Positions 9,212-17,505 of a DNA stretch of 64,000 nt are shown here, in pieces; position 1 is the stretch's first letter; the number at the start of each line of letters is the position of its first letter. This DNA comes from VRUE01 sp963730315. GTDB taxonomy: Bacteria > Actinomycetota > Thermoleophilia > Solirubrobacterales > 70-9. The notes beneath the pieces are model-generated. The model did no database searches. It worked only from the letters and a program-made list of their open reading frames with translations, and was not told the DNA's origin. The translations under genes were made by a program, and so were the position numbers. The DNA is taken from assembly GCA_963730315.1 (NCBI GenBank), contig CAVSRD010000012.1:313384-377383 (forward strand), written 5' to 3'.

Positions 9212-9233
9212 AGCAAGGTCAAGTCCACACTCG
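9188..9233 (-). promoter_or_regulatory. Inverted repeat centred on the AbiEi-DUF559 start codon
   Basis: The 9-base arms CGAGTGTGG (9188-9196) and CCACACTCG (9225-9233) are perfect complements. The midpoint falls at 9210.5, inside the ATG at 9209-9211. Inside lies a second perfect palindrome, GGGGTTAACCCC (9195-9206), covering codons 2-6. This could be an operator for the winged-helix protein itself or an mRNA hairpin presenting the start codon in its loop. The function is inferred. Confidence 0.5.
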
Positions 9234-9297
9234 TCGACTTTCTCCCCCCTGGGGGCGAATTGCACCCGGTCGTCCGCTGCTCGCGGGCTACCTGCAG

Positions 9298-10032
9298 TCA
9301 GACCATGCCGAGGCCGCCGCTCACGCCCAGGGTCTCGCCGGTCACGTAGGCGGCGTCGTCGGAGGCGAGGAAGGCAACCGCGGCGGCGACCTCGTCGGGC
9401 TGGCCGAGGCGCTTCATCTGGGTCGCCCCTTTCATCGTCTCGATCACCTTCTCGCCGATCTCGCCGAACTCCCGAGCACCCATCAGCAGCGGCGTCTCGA
9501 TCGGGCCCGGAGCGATCGAGTTGACGGTGACCCCGTAGCGAGCGTTCTCGCGGGCGATCGTCTTCGTGAAGGCGATCACGCCGCCCTTCGCGGCGGAGTA
9601 GACGGCGGAACCCTTGGAGCCGACCCGGCCAGCCTCCGAGGAGATGTTGACGATCCGCCCGTACCCGGCCTGCTGCATCGCCGGCAGCGCCGCGTGGGTG
9701 CAGTTGAGGACTCCGCCCAGGTTGACGCCCAGCACCCGCTGCCACTGGTCGGGAGTCGTGTAGGTGAAGAAGCCGAACTCGTCGGTGCCGGCGTTGTTGA
9801 CGAGCACGTCGAGCGTCCCGACCGCCTCGACCGCCGCCCGCGCCGACTCGGGATCGGTCACGTCGAGCTCGACTGGGTGGCCGTTGACCTCGGCGGCGAC
9901 CCGCTTCGCGCCCTCCGCATCGAGGTCGCCGACCCAGACCTCGGCGCCCTCGGCGGCGAGCCGGGCAGCGACCGCGGCGCCGATCCCCCCGGCGCCGCCG
10001 GTGACCAGCGCCTTGCGTCCCTCGAGCCTCAT
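9298..10032 (-). CDS. SDR-family oxidoreductase
   Basis: Classical short-chain dehydrogenase/reductase of 244 residues, Rossmann fold. The cofactor motif TGGAGGIG is at about residues 11-18; the acidic GDLDAEG region near 36 favours NAD(H). Further motifs are NNAG near 88, the catalytic serine in VNISSEAG, the YSAAK Tyr-Lys pair and PGPIETPL. It resembles 3-oxoacyl-ACP reductase (FabG-like) and alicyclic hydroxyacyl-CoA dehydrogenases; the substrate is not determinable. It is divergent from the F420:NADPH oxidoreductase gene, with 28 bases between start codons. Confidence 0.88.
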   Translation of the reverse strand: MRLEGRKALVTGGAGGIGAAVAARLAAEGAEVWVGDLDAEGAKRVAAEVNGHPVELDVTDPESARAAVEAVGTLDVLVNNAGTDEFGFFTYTTPDQWQRVLGVNLGGVLNCTHAALPAMQQAGYGRIVNISSEAGRVGSKGSAVYSAAKGGVIAFTKTIARENARYGVTVNSIAPGPIETPLLMGAREFGEIGEKVIETMKGATQMKRLGQPDEVAAAVAFLASDDAAYVTGETLGVSGGLGMV

Positions 10033-10041
10033 AGGTTGGTG

Positions 10042-10051
10042 AGCATAGACT
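10042..10051. promoter_or_regulatory. Overlapping divergent -10 elements (SDR and fno)
   Basis: TATGCT on the minus strand (10042-10047) is 9 bases before the SDR ATG at 10032. TAGACT on the plus strand (10046-10051) is 9 bases before the GTG at 10061. The two hexamers share two base pairs, so the promoters would be mutually exclusive. No Shine-Dalgarno sequence precedes either start, consistent with leaderless transcripts. Confidence 0.5.
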
Positions 10052-10060
10052 GGCGCAGCC

Positions 10061-10759
10061 GTGGCACCGAGTCTCACCGAACCGATCCCGATCGTCGGCG
10101 GCACCGGCGCGCTCGGCGCCGGCCTGGCTCTGCGCTGGGCGAGGGCGGGAGCGCCGATCGCGATCGGCTCGCGCTCCGCGGAGCGCGGCGCCGGGGCGGC
10201 CGCGCAGCTGCGCGAGGCGGTGCCCGGCGCCGAGGTTGAGGGACTCCTCAACGAGGACGCGGCGCAGCGCGCCGAGATCGTCTTCCTCACCGTCCCCTTC
10301 CGCGCCCAGTCGGAGAACCTCAACAACCTGCGGGGGGCGCTGCGGCCGGGCCAGATCCTGGTCGACTGCACGGTGCCGCTCGCCGCTGCGGTCAGCGGCA
10401 AGGCGACCCGCTCGCTCGGCGTCTGGCAGGGATCGGCGGCGCAGCAGGCGCAGGAGATGGTCCCCGAGGGCGTCACCGTGGTCGCCGCGCTGCACAGCGT
10501 CGGCGCCCCGACGCTCGGCGACCCCGACGCCGAGCTGGACGAGGACGTGCTGGTCTGCGGCGACCGCAAGGCCGACAAGGCCCGTGTGGCGCGGCTGATC
10601 GAGCTGATCCCGGGCCTGCGCGCCGTCAACGCCGGGCCGCTGGAGATGGCGCGGATCGTCGAGCAGCTCACCCCGCTGCTGATCTCCGTCAACAGCCGCT
10701 ACAAGACCCATGCCGGGATCCGCCTCACCGGCCTGCCCGAGGGAGACCACTGGCAGTGA
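10061..10759 (+). CDS. fno: F420-dependent NADP reductase (NADPH-dependent F420 reductase)
   Basis: Hydride transfer between NADP(H) and coenzyme F420, 232 residues, soluble. The N-terminal Rossmann motif IVGGTGALGAGLALRWA and the phosphate-binding GSRSAERG are typical of the family. Later conserved segments are VFLTVPF, LVDCTVPL and GPLEMARIVEQLTPLLI at the C-terminus. It uses GTG at 10061, and its TGA overlaps the GTG of cofD. It therefore leads an operon that makes F420 and connects it to the NADP pool. Confidence 0.9.
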   Translation: MAPSLTEPIPIVGGTGALGAGLALRWARAGAPIAIGSRSAERGAGAAAQLREAVPGAEVEGLLNEDAAQRAEIVFLTVPFRAQSENLNNLRGALRPGQILVDCTVPLAAAVSGKATRSLGVWQGSAAQQAQEMVPEGVTVVAALHSVGAPTLGDPDAELDEDVLVCGDRKADKARVARLIELIPGLRAVNAGPLEMARIVEQLTPLLISVNSRYKTHAGIRLTGLPEGDHWQ

Positions 10760-11703
10760 GCGGAGCGACCGGCCCGATGACCGTCGCGCTGCTCGCCGGC
10801 GGCACGGGCGGCGCCAAGCTCGGCGCCGGGATACAGGAGGAGATCGGAGCAGAGCTGGCGGTGATCGCCAACACCGCCGACGACGTCGAGCTGCTCGGCG
10901 TCCACGTCTCCCCCGACCCCGACCTGGTCACCTACTGGCTGAGCGGTGAGATCGACGCGGAGCGCGGATGGGGGATCCGCGACGACTCGTTCACCGTCTT
11001 CGAGCGACTGGCGAAGCTGGGCTCGCCCGACTGGTTCTCGCTCTCAGACCGCGACCTCGCGGCCTGCCTCTATCGCCGCACCTTCCTCGACGAAGGCGGG
11101 CGACAGACCGACGCGCAGACACAGATCGCCCGTGCGCTCGGGGTCGCGGCCAGGGTGCTGCCGATGAGTGAGGCGCGGGTGCGGACCAAGGTGGTGACCG
11201 GCGCCGGCCGCCGCGACCTGCAGGAATACCTGATCCTCGACGGGGGCCGACCGGAGGTGCATGGGGTCGAGCTGGAGGGGATCGCCGAGGCGGAGCCGAC
11301 GCCGGAGGTGCTGGCGGCGCTGGAGGAGGCGGAGGCGATCGTGATCGGCCCCTCCAACCCGGTGATCAGCATCGGCCCGATCCTCGCCGTTCCCGGAATC
11401 CGCGAGGCGATCGCCGCCTCCGGCGCGCCGGTCGTCGCAGTCAGCCCCTACGTCGCCGGGGAGGTGGTGAAAGGGCCGACCGAGCGCTTCATGGCCGCGG
11501 TCGGGCGGCCCTCGACCGCCGCCGGAGTGGCCTCGCTCTACGCAGGCCTGATCGACGCGATGGTGGTCGACGAGGGCGACCCGGACCCGCCGCCGGAGGA
11601 GATCCCGACCCTCGCCACGCCGACCCTGATGGAGGGAGCCGCCGGGCGGGCGCGGCTGGCGCGCACCGTGCTCGACTACGCCGCCGAGCTGGCGGGCCGG
11701 TGA
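10756..11703 (+). CDS. cofD: 2-phospho-L-lactate (or phosphoenolpyruvate) transferase, F420 biosynthesis
   Basis: CofD/FbiA transfers the phospho-lactate or phosphoenolpyruvate moiety from its GDP- or guanylyl-activated donor onto Fo, giving F420-0 or dehydro-F420-0. At 315 residues it is full length. The N-terminal ALLAGGTGGAKLGAG and VIANTADDVELLGVHVSPDPD are family hallmarks, as is the IGPSNPVISIGPIL segment near residue 200. The GTG start overlaps the fno stop and the cofC start overlaps its own stop, indicating tight translational coupling. Confidence 0.94.
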   Translation: MSGATGPMTVALLAGGTGGAKLGAGIQEEIGAELAVIANTADDVELLGVHVSPDPDLVTYWLSGEIDAERGWGIRDDSFTVFERLAKLGSPDWFSLSDRDLAACLYRRTFLDEGGRQTDAQTQIARALGVAARVLPMSEARVRTKVVTGAGRRDLQEYLILDGGRPEVHGVELEGIAEAEPTPEVLAALEEAEAIVIGPSNPVISIGPILAVPGIREAIAASGAPVVAVSPYVAGEVVKGPTERFMAAVGRPSTAAGVASLYAGLIDAMVVDEGDPDPPPEEIPTLATPTLMEGAAGRARLARTVLDYAAELAGR

Positions 11704-12341
11704 GAGCGACCGCCATCCTCCCCGTGAAGCGCTTCGACACGGCGAAGCAGCGCCTCGCCGCGGGAATCGACGACTCGAGGCGCGAGGCCCTGGTCGAGGC
11801 GATGCTGGAGGATGTGCTGGAAGCGATCGGCGAGGCGCGGTCGATCGAGCGGACGATCGTCGTCAGCGACGAGCCACGTGCCGCCGAGGCCGCGGCGGCT
11901 GCGGGCGCCGAGGTCGTCGCCGACCCCGCGGAGCCGAGCCACCCGAGGGCGGCGCTGGCGGGAATCGCCCGAGCCGGGCAGCTGGGCGCCAAACGTGTCG
12001 TGCTGCTCCCCGGCGACTGTCCGCTGCTCGAGCCGCGCGAGCTGGACGGGCTGCTGACCGGAGTCCCGGACACCTATGTTGCGATCGTCCCCGACCGGCA
12101 CGGGACCGGGACCAACGCACTCGTGCTGGCGCCGCCGGACGCGATCAGCCCGGCCTTCGGCGAGGGGAGCTGCGCGCGCCATGTCACCGCCAGCCGCGAG
12201 GCGGGCGTCCCGTACGGGGTCGAAGAGGTTCCCTCGCTCGCCCTCGACCTCGACACCCCGGCCGACGTGATCGCGCTGACCCGCGAGCTGGAGACGCAGC
12301 CGGGCCGCGCCCGGCGAACCGCGAAGGCGCTCGGGATATGA
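11700..12341 (+). CDS. cofC: 2-phospho-L-lactate / phosphoenolpyruvate guanylyltransferase
   Basis: CofC/FbiD activates 2-phospholactate or phosphoenolpyruvate with GTP to give the donor for CofD. The 213-residue protein has a nucleotidyltransferase fold: ILPVKRFDTAKQRLA at the N-terminus, LLPGDCPLLEPRELD near residue 100, the DRHGTGTNALVL nucleotide-binding loop, and LALDLDTPADV near the C-terminus. Both ends overlap neighbouring F420 genes by 4 bases. Mycobacteria encode FbiD away from fbiAB, whereas here the activating enzyme sits between cofD and cofE. Confidence 0.92.
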   Translation: MRATAILPVKRFDTAKQRLAAGIDDSRREALVEAMLEDVLEAIGEARSIERTIVVSDEPRAAEAAAAAGAEVVADPAEPSHPRAALAGIARAGQLGAKRVVLLPGDCPLLEPRELDGLLTGVPDTYVAIVPDRHGTGTNALVLAPPDAISPAFGEGSCARHVTASREAGVPYGVEEVPSLALDLDTPADVIALTRELETQPGRARRTAKALGI

Positions 12342-13096
12342 GCACGAGCACGAGCGAATTGCGGGTTCTCGCCGTCGAAAGCCTTCCCGAGGTGACCGAG
12401 GGCATGTCGGTCGGCGCCGAGATCGCGGCGCGGGCCGAACTGCGCGAGGGCGACGTCGTCGTCGTCTCGCATAAGGTCGTCTCCAAGGCCGAGGGCCGGG
12501 TTCGCCGCCTATCCAGCGCGATCCCCGGCGGCGAGGCGCGCCGGCTCGCCGCGGTGCTCGGCAAGGAGCCGGCCCTGGTCGAGCTGATCCTCGAAGAGAG
12601 CCGCGAGGTTCTGCGCGCCGAGCGCGGCGTGCTGATCGTCGAGACCCGCCACGGATTCGTCTGCGCCAACGCCGGGGTCGACAGCTCCAACCTGCCGGAG
12701 CCGGGAACCGTTGCGCTGCTGCCCGAGGATCCGGACGCCTCGGCGCGGCGGATCCGCGCCGAGATCCGGGCGGAGAGCGGGGTGACGGTCGCCGCAATCG
12801 TCTCCGACAGCTTCGGCCGCGCCTGGCGGCTCGGCCAGGCCGAGGCGGCGATCGGCTGCGCCGGGATCGTCCCGCTCGACGACTGGCGCGGCCGCGCCGA
12901 CGCCGCCGGCCGCGAGCTGGAGGGGACCCTGATCGCGGTCGCCGACGAGGCCGCCGCCGCCGCCGACCTGGTCCGCAACAAGGCGAGCCGCGTCCCCGCC
13001 GCGATCGTCCGCGGCCTCGACCGTTTCGTCAGCACGGCGGACGGACCCGGCGCCGCGGCCCTGCGGCGACCCCGCGATGAAGACCTCTTCCGCTAG
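12338..13096 (+). CDS. cofE: Coenzyme F420-0:L-glutamate ligase
   Basis: CofE adds gamma-linked glutamates to F420-0 in a GTP-dependent reaction. Conserved segments are DVVVVSHKVVSKAEGRV near residue 45, ETRHGFVCANAGVDSSN near 105, and VSDSFGRAWRLGQAEAAIGCAGI near 160. At 252 residues it contains only the ligase domain. The C-terminal FMN-binding domain fused in mycobacterial FbiB is absent, so the dehydro-F420 reductase step must be supplied elsewhere or is not needed. It is the last gene of the fno-cofD-cofC-cofE run, with an ATGA overlap to cofC. Confidence 0.93.
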   Translation: MSTSTSELRVLAVESLPEVTEGMSVGAEIAARAELREGDVVVVSHKVVSKAEGRVRRLSSAIPGGEARRLAAVLGKEPALVELILEESREVLRAERGVLIVETRHGFVCANAGVDSSNLPEPGTVALLPEDPDASARRIRAEIRAESGVTVAAIVSDSFGRAWRLGQAEAAIGCAGIVPLDDWRGRADAAGRELEGTLIAVADEAAAAADLVRNKASRVPAAIVRGLDRFVSTADGPGAAALRRPRDEDLFR

Positions 13097-13106
13097 ACGT
13101 GCCGTC

Positions 13107-14093
13107 TCACGAGATGCGAAGCACGGCGGCTCCTTTGAGGGCGCCGGTGCGGATCGAGTCGAGGGCCTGGTCGGCGTCCTCCAGCGGGTGGACCTCGACC
13201 TCGGTGTGGACGGGGACCTGCGGTGCGAGGGCGAGGAACTCCTCGCCGTCCCGCCGCGTCAGGTTGGCCACCGAGCCGAGCACCCGCTCGCCCCAGAGGA
13301 TCTCGTAGGGGAAGGCCGGGATGTCGCTCATGTGGATGCCGGCGCTGATGATCCGCGCGCCCTTGGCGCTGACCCGCAGCGCCGCCGTCATCAGCGGGCC
13401 GACCGGAGCGAAGACGATCGCGCCGTCCAGCTCCTCCGGCGGCGCCCCCTCGGAGGAACCGGCCCACTCGGCACCGAGGCTGCGTGCGAACTCCTGCCCC
13501 TCGGCGTCGCCCTCGCGGGTGAAGACGAAGACCCGCCGCCCCTGGTGGACGGCCACCTGGCAGAGGATGTGGGCGGAGGCGCCGAAGCCGTAGAAGCCGA
13601 TCCGCTCGGCGTCGCCCACCAAGCGCAGCGCCCGGTAGCCGATCAGCCCAGCGCAGAGCAGCGGCGCCGCCTGCTCATCCGCGTAGCCCCGCGGGATCGG
13701 GAAGCAGAAGCGCTCGTCGGCGACCGCCAGCTCGGCGTAGCCGCCGTCGATGTCGTAGCCGGTGAAGCGAGCGCGGTCGCAGAGGTTCTCCCGCCCGCTG
13801 GCGCAGTAGCGGCACTCGCCGTCGGTCCAGCCCAGCCAGGGGACCCCGACCCGGTCGCCGGTCGCGAAGCGCTCGGCCCCCTCCCCCGCCCCGGCCACCG
13901 TGCCGACGATCTGGTGGCCGAGGACGAGCGGCAGCTTCGGCTCGGTCAGCTCGCCGTCGACGATGTGCAGGTCGGTGCGGCAGACGCCGCAGGCCGAGAC
14001 CGAGATCAGCAGCTGCCCGGGCCCCGGCTCGGGGTCCGGCAGCTCGGCAAGGCGGAGCGGCTGCCGCTGCCGCTCGAGGACCATGGCGCGCAT
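13107..14093 (-). CDS. Zinc-dependent alcohol dehydrogenase family protein
   Basis: Medium-chain dehydrogenase of 328 residues. The catalytic-zinc motif ACGVCRTDLH is near residue 36 and GHQIVG near 60. A structural-zinc loop TDGECRYCASGRENLC has an aspartate at the usual first cysteine, as in related propanol-preferring enzymes. The cofactor loop is FYGFGASAH near 168. The likely reaction is NAD(P)H-linked alcohol/aldehyde interconversion. The ATG at 14093 is chosen because homology begins there. It is convergent with cofE, and there is no clear functional connection to F420, since this fold uses nicotinamide cofactors. Confidence 0.88.
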   Translation of the reverse strand: MRAMVLERQRQPLRLAELPDPEPGPGQLLISVSACGVCRTDLHIVDGELTEPKLPLVLGHQIVGTVAGAGEGAERFATGDRVGVPWLGWTDGECRYCASGRENLCDRARFTGYDIDGGYAELAVADERFCFPIPRGYADEQAAPLLCAGLIGYRALRLVGDAERIGFYGFGASAHILCQVAVHQGRRVFVFTREGDAEGQEFARSLGAEWAGSSEGAPPEELDGAIVFAPVGPLMTAALRVSAKGARIISAGIHMSDIPAFPYEILWGERVLGSVANLTRRDGEEFLALAPQVPVHTEVEVHPLEDADQALDSIRTGALKGAAVLRIS

Positions 14094-14104
14094 CGGCTTA
14101 GCGC

Positions 14105-15292
14105 TTAGGGCAAGATCGTGGGTCCCAGCGTTTCGCCGAGCGTCACGGCGTCGACCCAGATCGCGGAGGTGCCGGGGAGGCGTTCGCCGTCCCGGAAGAG
14201 GCCGATCTCGATCTGGGCGTAGCTGCTCCCCGGCGGGATCATGCTGACCCCGAGGCGCAGGTCGACCGGCTGACCGTCGAGGTAGAGCGCGTAGTAGCCG
14301 GCCCCCTGACTCGAGGCGCTGAAGAGCAGGACCACGTTGTGCCATGCCCCCTCGGTGACCGGGGCCAGGAAGCGATCGCCTTCCATCGCCTCCCCGGCGG
14401 ACCAGAGGCCGCGCCCACCGCTCAGCCCGTCCGCTCCCGCGTAGTCCCAGAGCTGCAGGCCGAAGCTCGGATCCGGGCTGGCATCGCCGACCGTGCGCAG
14501 GATCAGGTTCGGGGCCCCGGGTTCCCCGTAGACCATCCTCTCTATGTAGAAGGAGAAGGCGAGGGCGTATTCGCCACCCTCGCGGATCTGGACCGGGCCG
14601 CCTTCCGCTTCGCCGGCGACGATCGGTTCCGAGCTGTCCTCGTCGCCGTTCAGCAGCACGGCGATCGGGTTGCGCCCTTTGGAGAACGGGCGGGCGCTGG
14701 CGGGCCGGCCAGCGCCACCGGCGCTGCCGGCGCCCGGCTGGTCCTCTTCCGATTCGGCGTCGACGACAAGCGGTTCTGCCGGCTGCGGCGGCGAGGACTG
14801 GGCCGGCGGAGTCGTGGGCGAGGCGACCGGCTGCGGCGCAGGGGCTTGCGGCTCCGGTGGCGCAACCGGCGGGGAGGCAACCGCGCGAGCCTGCACCGGG
14901 CGCGCCGCCGAGACGCCGAGCGGCGAACCGGACGCAGCCCGCGGAGCGCCGGCCGCGAGGTGCGAGCCACCGCCGGCGACCCTGGCGGCGGCGAGGGCGA
15001 CGCCCCCGCCGGTGCGGTGCGCCGGGGCGACCGCGACCGAGTCTTCGAGCGCCGCTCCGATGCCCGGCGCCACGCTCAGGTGCGGGCCGACCGAGTTCGC
15101 CTCCCAGGGCTGCAGGCTGATCAACCCGAGGGCGGCGAGCAACACCACGAAGACAGCCAAAGAGAAGGCCGCCAATCCCGGGAACCCACCCCCTGCGAGT
15201 GACGAGCGCGATGTGATAGAGGCAACATACCGCGGCTCAGTAGGTCTCGACAACCTCGTAGAGGGTCGTGCGCTGGGCGGGGACGCGGCCAC
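14105..15292 (-). CDS. Membrane-anchored secreted protein with polysaccharide-lyase/concanavalin-like C-terminal domain
   Basis: Up to 395 residues. A single transmembrane segment (GLAAFSLAVFVVLLAALGLISL, about residues 38-60) is followed by a ~150-residue Ala/Pro/Ser-rich linker. A C-terminal ~170-residue beta-rich domain (FSFYIERMVYGEPGAPN, GAWHNVVLLFSASSQGAGYYALYLDGQPVD) resembles heparin-lyase or LamG-type jelly rolls that bind or cut polysaccharide. The GTG start at 15292 would overlap the end of fbiC by 56 bases; TTG 15253 is an alternative. It lies directly downstream of fbiC on the same strand and may be co-transcribed, but no role in F420 metabolism is suggested. Confidence 0.65.
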   Translation of the reverse strand: MAASPPSARPSTRLSRPTEPRYVASITSRSSLAGGGFPGLAAFSLAVFVVLLAALGLISLQPWEANSVGPHLSVAPGIGAALEDSVAVAPAHRTGGGVALAAARVAGGGSHLAAGAPRAASGSPLGVSAARPVQARAVASPPVAPPEPQAPAPQPVASPTTPPAQSSPPQPAEPLVVDAESEEDQPGAGSAGGAGRPASARPFSKGRNPIAVLLNGDEDSSEPIVAGEAEGGPVQIREGGEYALAFSFYIERMVYGEPGAPNLILRTVGDASPDPSFGLQLWDYAGADGLSGGRGLWSAGEAMEGDRFLAPVTEGAWHNVVLLFSASSQGAGYYALYLDGQPVDLRLGVSMIPPGSSYAQIEIGLFRDGERLPGTSAIWVDAVTLGETLGPTILP

Positions 15293-17498
15293 CGGCTCGC
15301 GCCGCCTCGATCAGCTGCTGCGGCTCCAGCCGCACTCCGTGCTGCGAGCCCGCCATCCGCGAGATGTTCTCCTCCATCAGCGTCCCGCCGAGGTCGTTGA
15401 CCCCCCAGCGCAGCGCCTCGGTCGCCGCCTCGAGGCCCATCTTCACCCAGCTCGCCTGCAGGTTGGGGATCGTCCGGCCCAGCGCCAGCCGGAAGGCGGC
15501 GGTGTGCTTGAGGTTCTCGGTCGCGGAGATCTCCTCGATCCCGTGGGTGCGACCCAGCATCGTGTTGAAGGGGATGAAGCTGAGCGGCACGAACTCGGTG
15601 ATGCCCCCGGTGCGCTCCTGCAGGGCGCGAACGACGCGCATGTGGCGGGCCAGCTCGCGCGGCTCCTCGATGTGGCCGAACATCACGGTCGAGGTCGAGC
15701 GCAGGCCGGCCCGGTGCGAGGCTTCGACGATCTCCACCCAGCGCTCGACCGGCAGCTTGTTCGGCGAGATCCGCTGGCGGACGCCGTCGTCGAGGACCTC
15801 CGCCGCGGTGCCGGGCGTCGAGCCCAGCCCACACTCGATCAGGTAGGCGAAGACCTCGTCGGGCCCCCTGCCCGAGCGCTCGCACATGTAGTGGACCTCC
15901 ATCGGCGAGTAGGCGTGCAGGTGGAGATCGGGCGCCACCCGCTTGGCCAGCCGCAGCCAGCGCCCGTACTCCTCCAGCGTCAGGTCCGGGTGGATACCGC
16001 CCTGCATGCAGATCTCGGTGGCGCCGAACTCGACTGCGTCCCGAACCCGCTCGGCGAAATCCTCCTCGCTGACCTCGTAGGCGTCGGGCGAGCGCCTGCC
16101 CTGGCCGAAGCCGCAAAAGGCGCAGCCGACGACGCAGATGTTGGTGAAGTTGATGTTGCGGTTGACGACGAAGGTGGCGCGATCGCCGGCCAGCTCGGCG
16201 CGCAGCTCGTCGGCGGCGGCCCGCATCTCCTCGATCACCTCGGGCCGCGTCTCGGCGAACAGCGCGGTCAGCTCGTCCTCGGAGAGGTCGATCCCCTCCC
16301 GTCCCTTGGCGATCGCCTTCGGCGCCAGCTTCGGGTCGATCGTCTCTTCGGAGCGGCGCCCCGAACCTCGCCGCGGGATGAAGCTCCAGTACTTCATCTT
16401 CACCACGTCGAGCACGCCCTGCTCCATCCACGCGGGGTCCATGTACTGCGGATAGACACACAACCGCTCGGTCAGCGCAAAGCCCTTCGGCCCGAGCTCC
16501 TTGCGCACCTGGTGCGGGCTGGGAAACGGCTCCTCGGGGGAGATGTGATCGCCGTTGGCCGAGAGCCCCCCGAGATCCGTAGCCCCAGCCTCAACCAGCT
16601 CCGGCCAGGCCTGGGACAAGTTGGGGGGCACCTGGATCCCGACATCCGGCATCAACCGCCTGCACTCGCCGATCAGCCGCTTGATGTCGTCGACGGAGAC
16701 GGGGCTGGCCCATGACGGGAGCGACGGGGGCCCCTCCGACGGAGACTCTGGGAGCGGCTTCACTTCGAACCCGCGGGAGCTGCCGGCCGGACGGTCTCCG
16801 GAGGAGGGGCCCCCGTCGCTCCCCCACCTGGCTTGGGCAGCGTCGTCAGCGATATCGGCCACCTCCTGCCCGTAGTAGCGCGGGTGCGGGACGAAGTTCT
16901 GGAGGATCACCTCCTGGATGTGGCCGTAGCGGTCGTGAAGCTGAGCGATCGCTTCCAGGGACTCGAGCTGCTCGCGCTCGCTCTCGCCGATGCCCACCAG
17001 GATCCCGGTGGTGAACGGAATCCTCAGCTCGCCGGCGGCTTCAATGGTGGCGAGGCGTCGAGTCGGGTGCTTCGTCGGCGAGCCGGCGTGGACGGTGTCC
17101 ATGAGGCGCTCGGAGATCGACTCCAGCATCAGGCCCTGAGACGCAGTGACCTCACGTAGTCGAGCGAGATCCTCGGCGTCGAGCACGCCGATATTCGTGT
17201 GCGGCAGGATGCCGCGCTCCAGCGCCCGTTCGCAGGCCCAGGCGACGTAGGAGGTGAAGTCGTCGTGGCCCCACTCGGCCAGGCGGGCGGCGACCTCAGG
17301 GTTGACCTCGGGACGCTCGCCGGTGAGGACCAGCAGCTCCTTGGCGTTGCGCCGCTCCGCCTCGTCGAGCCGCCGCTCGACCTCATCGGGCGCGTAGATA
17401 TGGGCGCGATGCGTAGCGAAGGCGCAGTACTTGCAGAAGCACTGGCAGGTGCGGGAGAGGGAGAGCGTGTAGTTCCGCGAGAAGGTGACCCGGCGCAC
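15237..17498 (-). CDS. fbiC: FO synthase, CofG/CofH fusion (with in-frame insertion)
   Basis: Bifunctional radical-SAM enzyme making the deazaflavin Fo from tyrosine and the flavin precursor 5-amino-6-ribitylamino-uracil. The N-terminal CofG half has the cluster motif C18-x3-C22-x2-C25. The C-terminal CofH half has a second CxxxCxxC in FTNICVVGCAFCGFGQG near residue 460. The 753-residue length fits actinobacterial FbiC except for about 37 extra residues at ~226-262 (GSDGGPSSGD...SEGPPSLPS). These are encoded by a 107-bp inverted-repeat element (16717-16823) inserted in frame in the CofG half. The start is GTG 17498, with TAGCTT 7 bases upstream and a 12-bp inverted repeat over the promoter. 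Confidence 0.95.
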   Translation of the reverse strand: MRRVTFSRNYTLSLSRTCQCFCKYCAFATHRAHIYAPDEVERRLDEAERRNAKELLVLTGERPEVNPEVAARLAEWGHDDFTSYVAWACERALERGILPHTNIGVLDAEDLARLREVTASQGLMLESISERLMDTVHAGSPTKHPTRRLATIEAAGELRIPFTTGILVGIGESEREQLESLEAIAQLHDRYGHIQEVILQNFVPHPRYYGQEVADIADDAAQARWGSDGGPSSGDRPAGSSRGFEVKPLPESPSEGPPSLPSWASPVSVDDIKRLIGECRRLMPDVGIQVPPNLSQAWPELVEAGATDLGGLSANGDHISPEEPFPSPHQVRKELGPKGFALTERLCVYPQYMDPAWMEQGVLDVVKMKYWSFIPRRGSGRRSEETIDPKLAPKAIAKGREGIDLSEDELTALFAETRPEVIEEMRAAADELRAELAGDRATFVVNRNINFTNICVVGCAFCGFGQGRRSPDAYEVSEEDFAERVRDAVEFGATEICMQGGIHPDLTLEEYGRWLRLAKRVAPDLHLHAYSPMEVHYMCERSGRGPDEVFAYLIECGLGSTPGTAAEVLDDGVRQRISPNKLPVERWVEIVEASHRAGLRSTSTVMFGHIEEPRELARHMRVVRALQERTGGITEFVPLSFIPFNTMLGRTHGIEEISATENLKHTAAFRLALGRTIPNLQASWVKMGLEAATEALRWGVNDLGGTLMEENISRMAGSQHGVRLEPQQLIEAARAGGRVPAQRTTLYEVVETY
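16717..16823. repeat. Palindromic insertion element inside fbiC
   Basis: The 30-base arms at 16717-16746 and 16794-16823 are inverted complements, matching at 28 of 30 positions. They enclose a 47-base loop. The minus-strand reading frame of fbiC stays open throughout; the arms encode GSDGGPSSGD and SPSEGPPSLP. Flanking protein (EVADIADDAAQARW before, WASPVSVDDIKRL after) joins smoothly if the element is removed, so it looks inserted rather than ancestral. No transposase and no second copy were noticed in the window. Confidence 0.75.
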
Positions 17499-17505
17499 TA
17501 CGCGG

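Noticed and set aside
8285..10750. An 821-codon open frame on the minus strand
   Set aside because: Only its last 308 codons (AbiEi-DUF559) show protein-like composition. The rest is antisense or out of frame to the SDR and fno genes.
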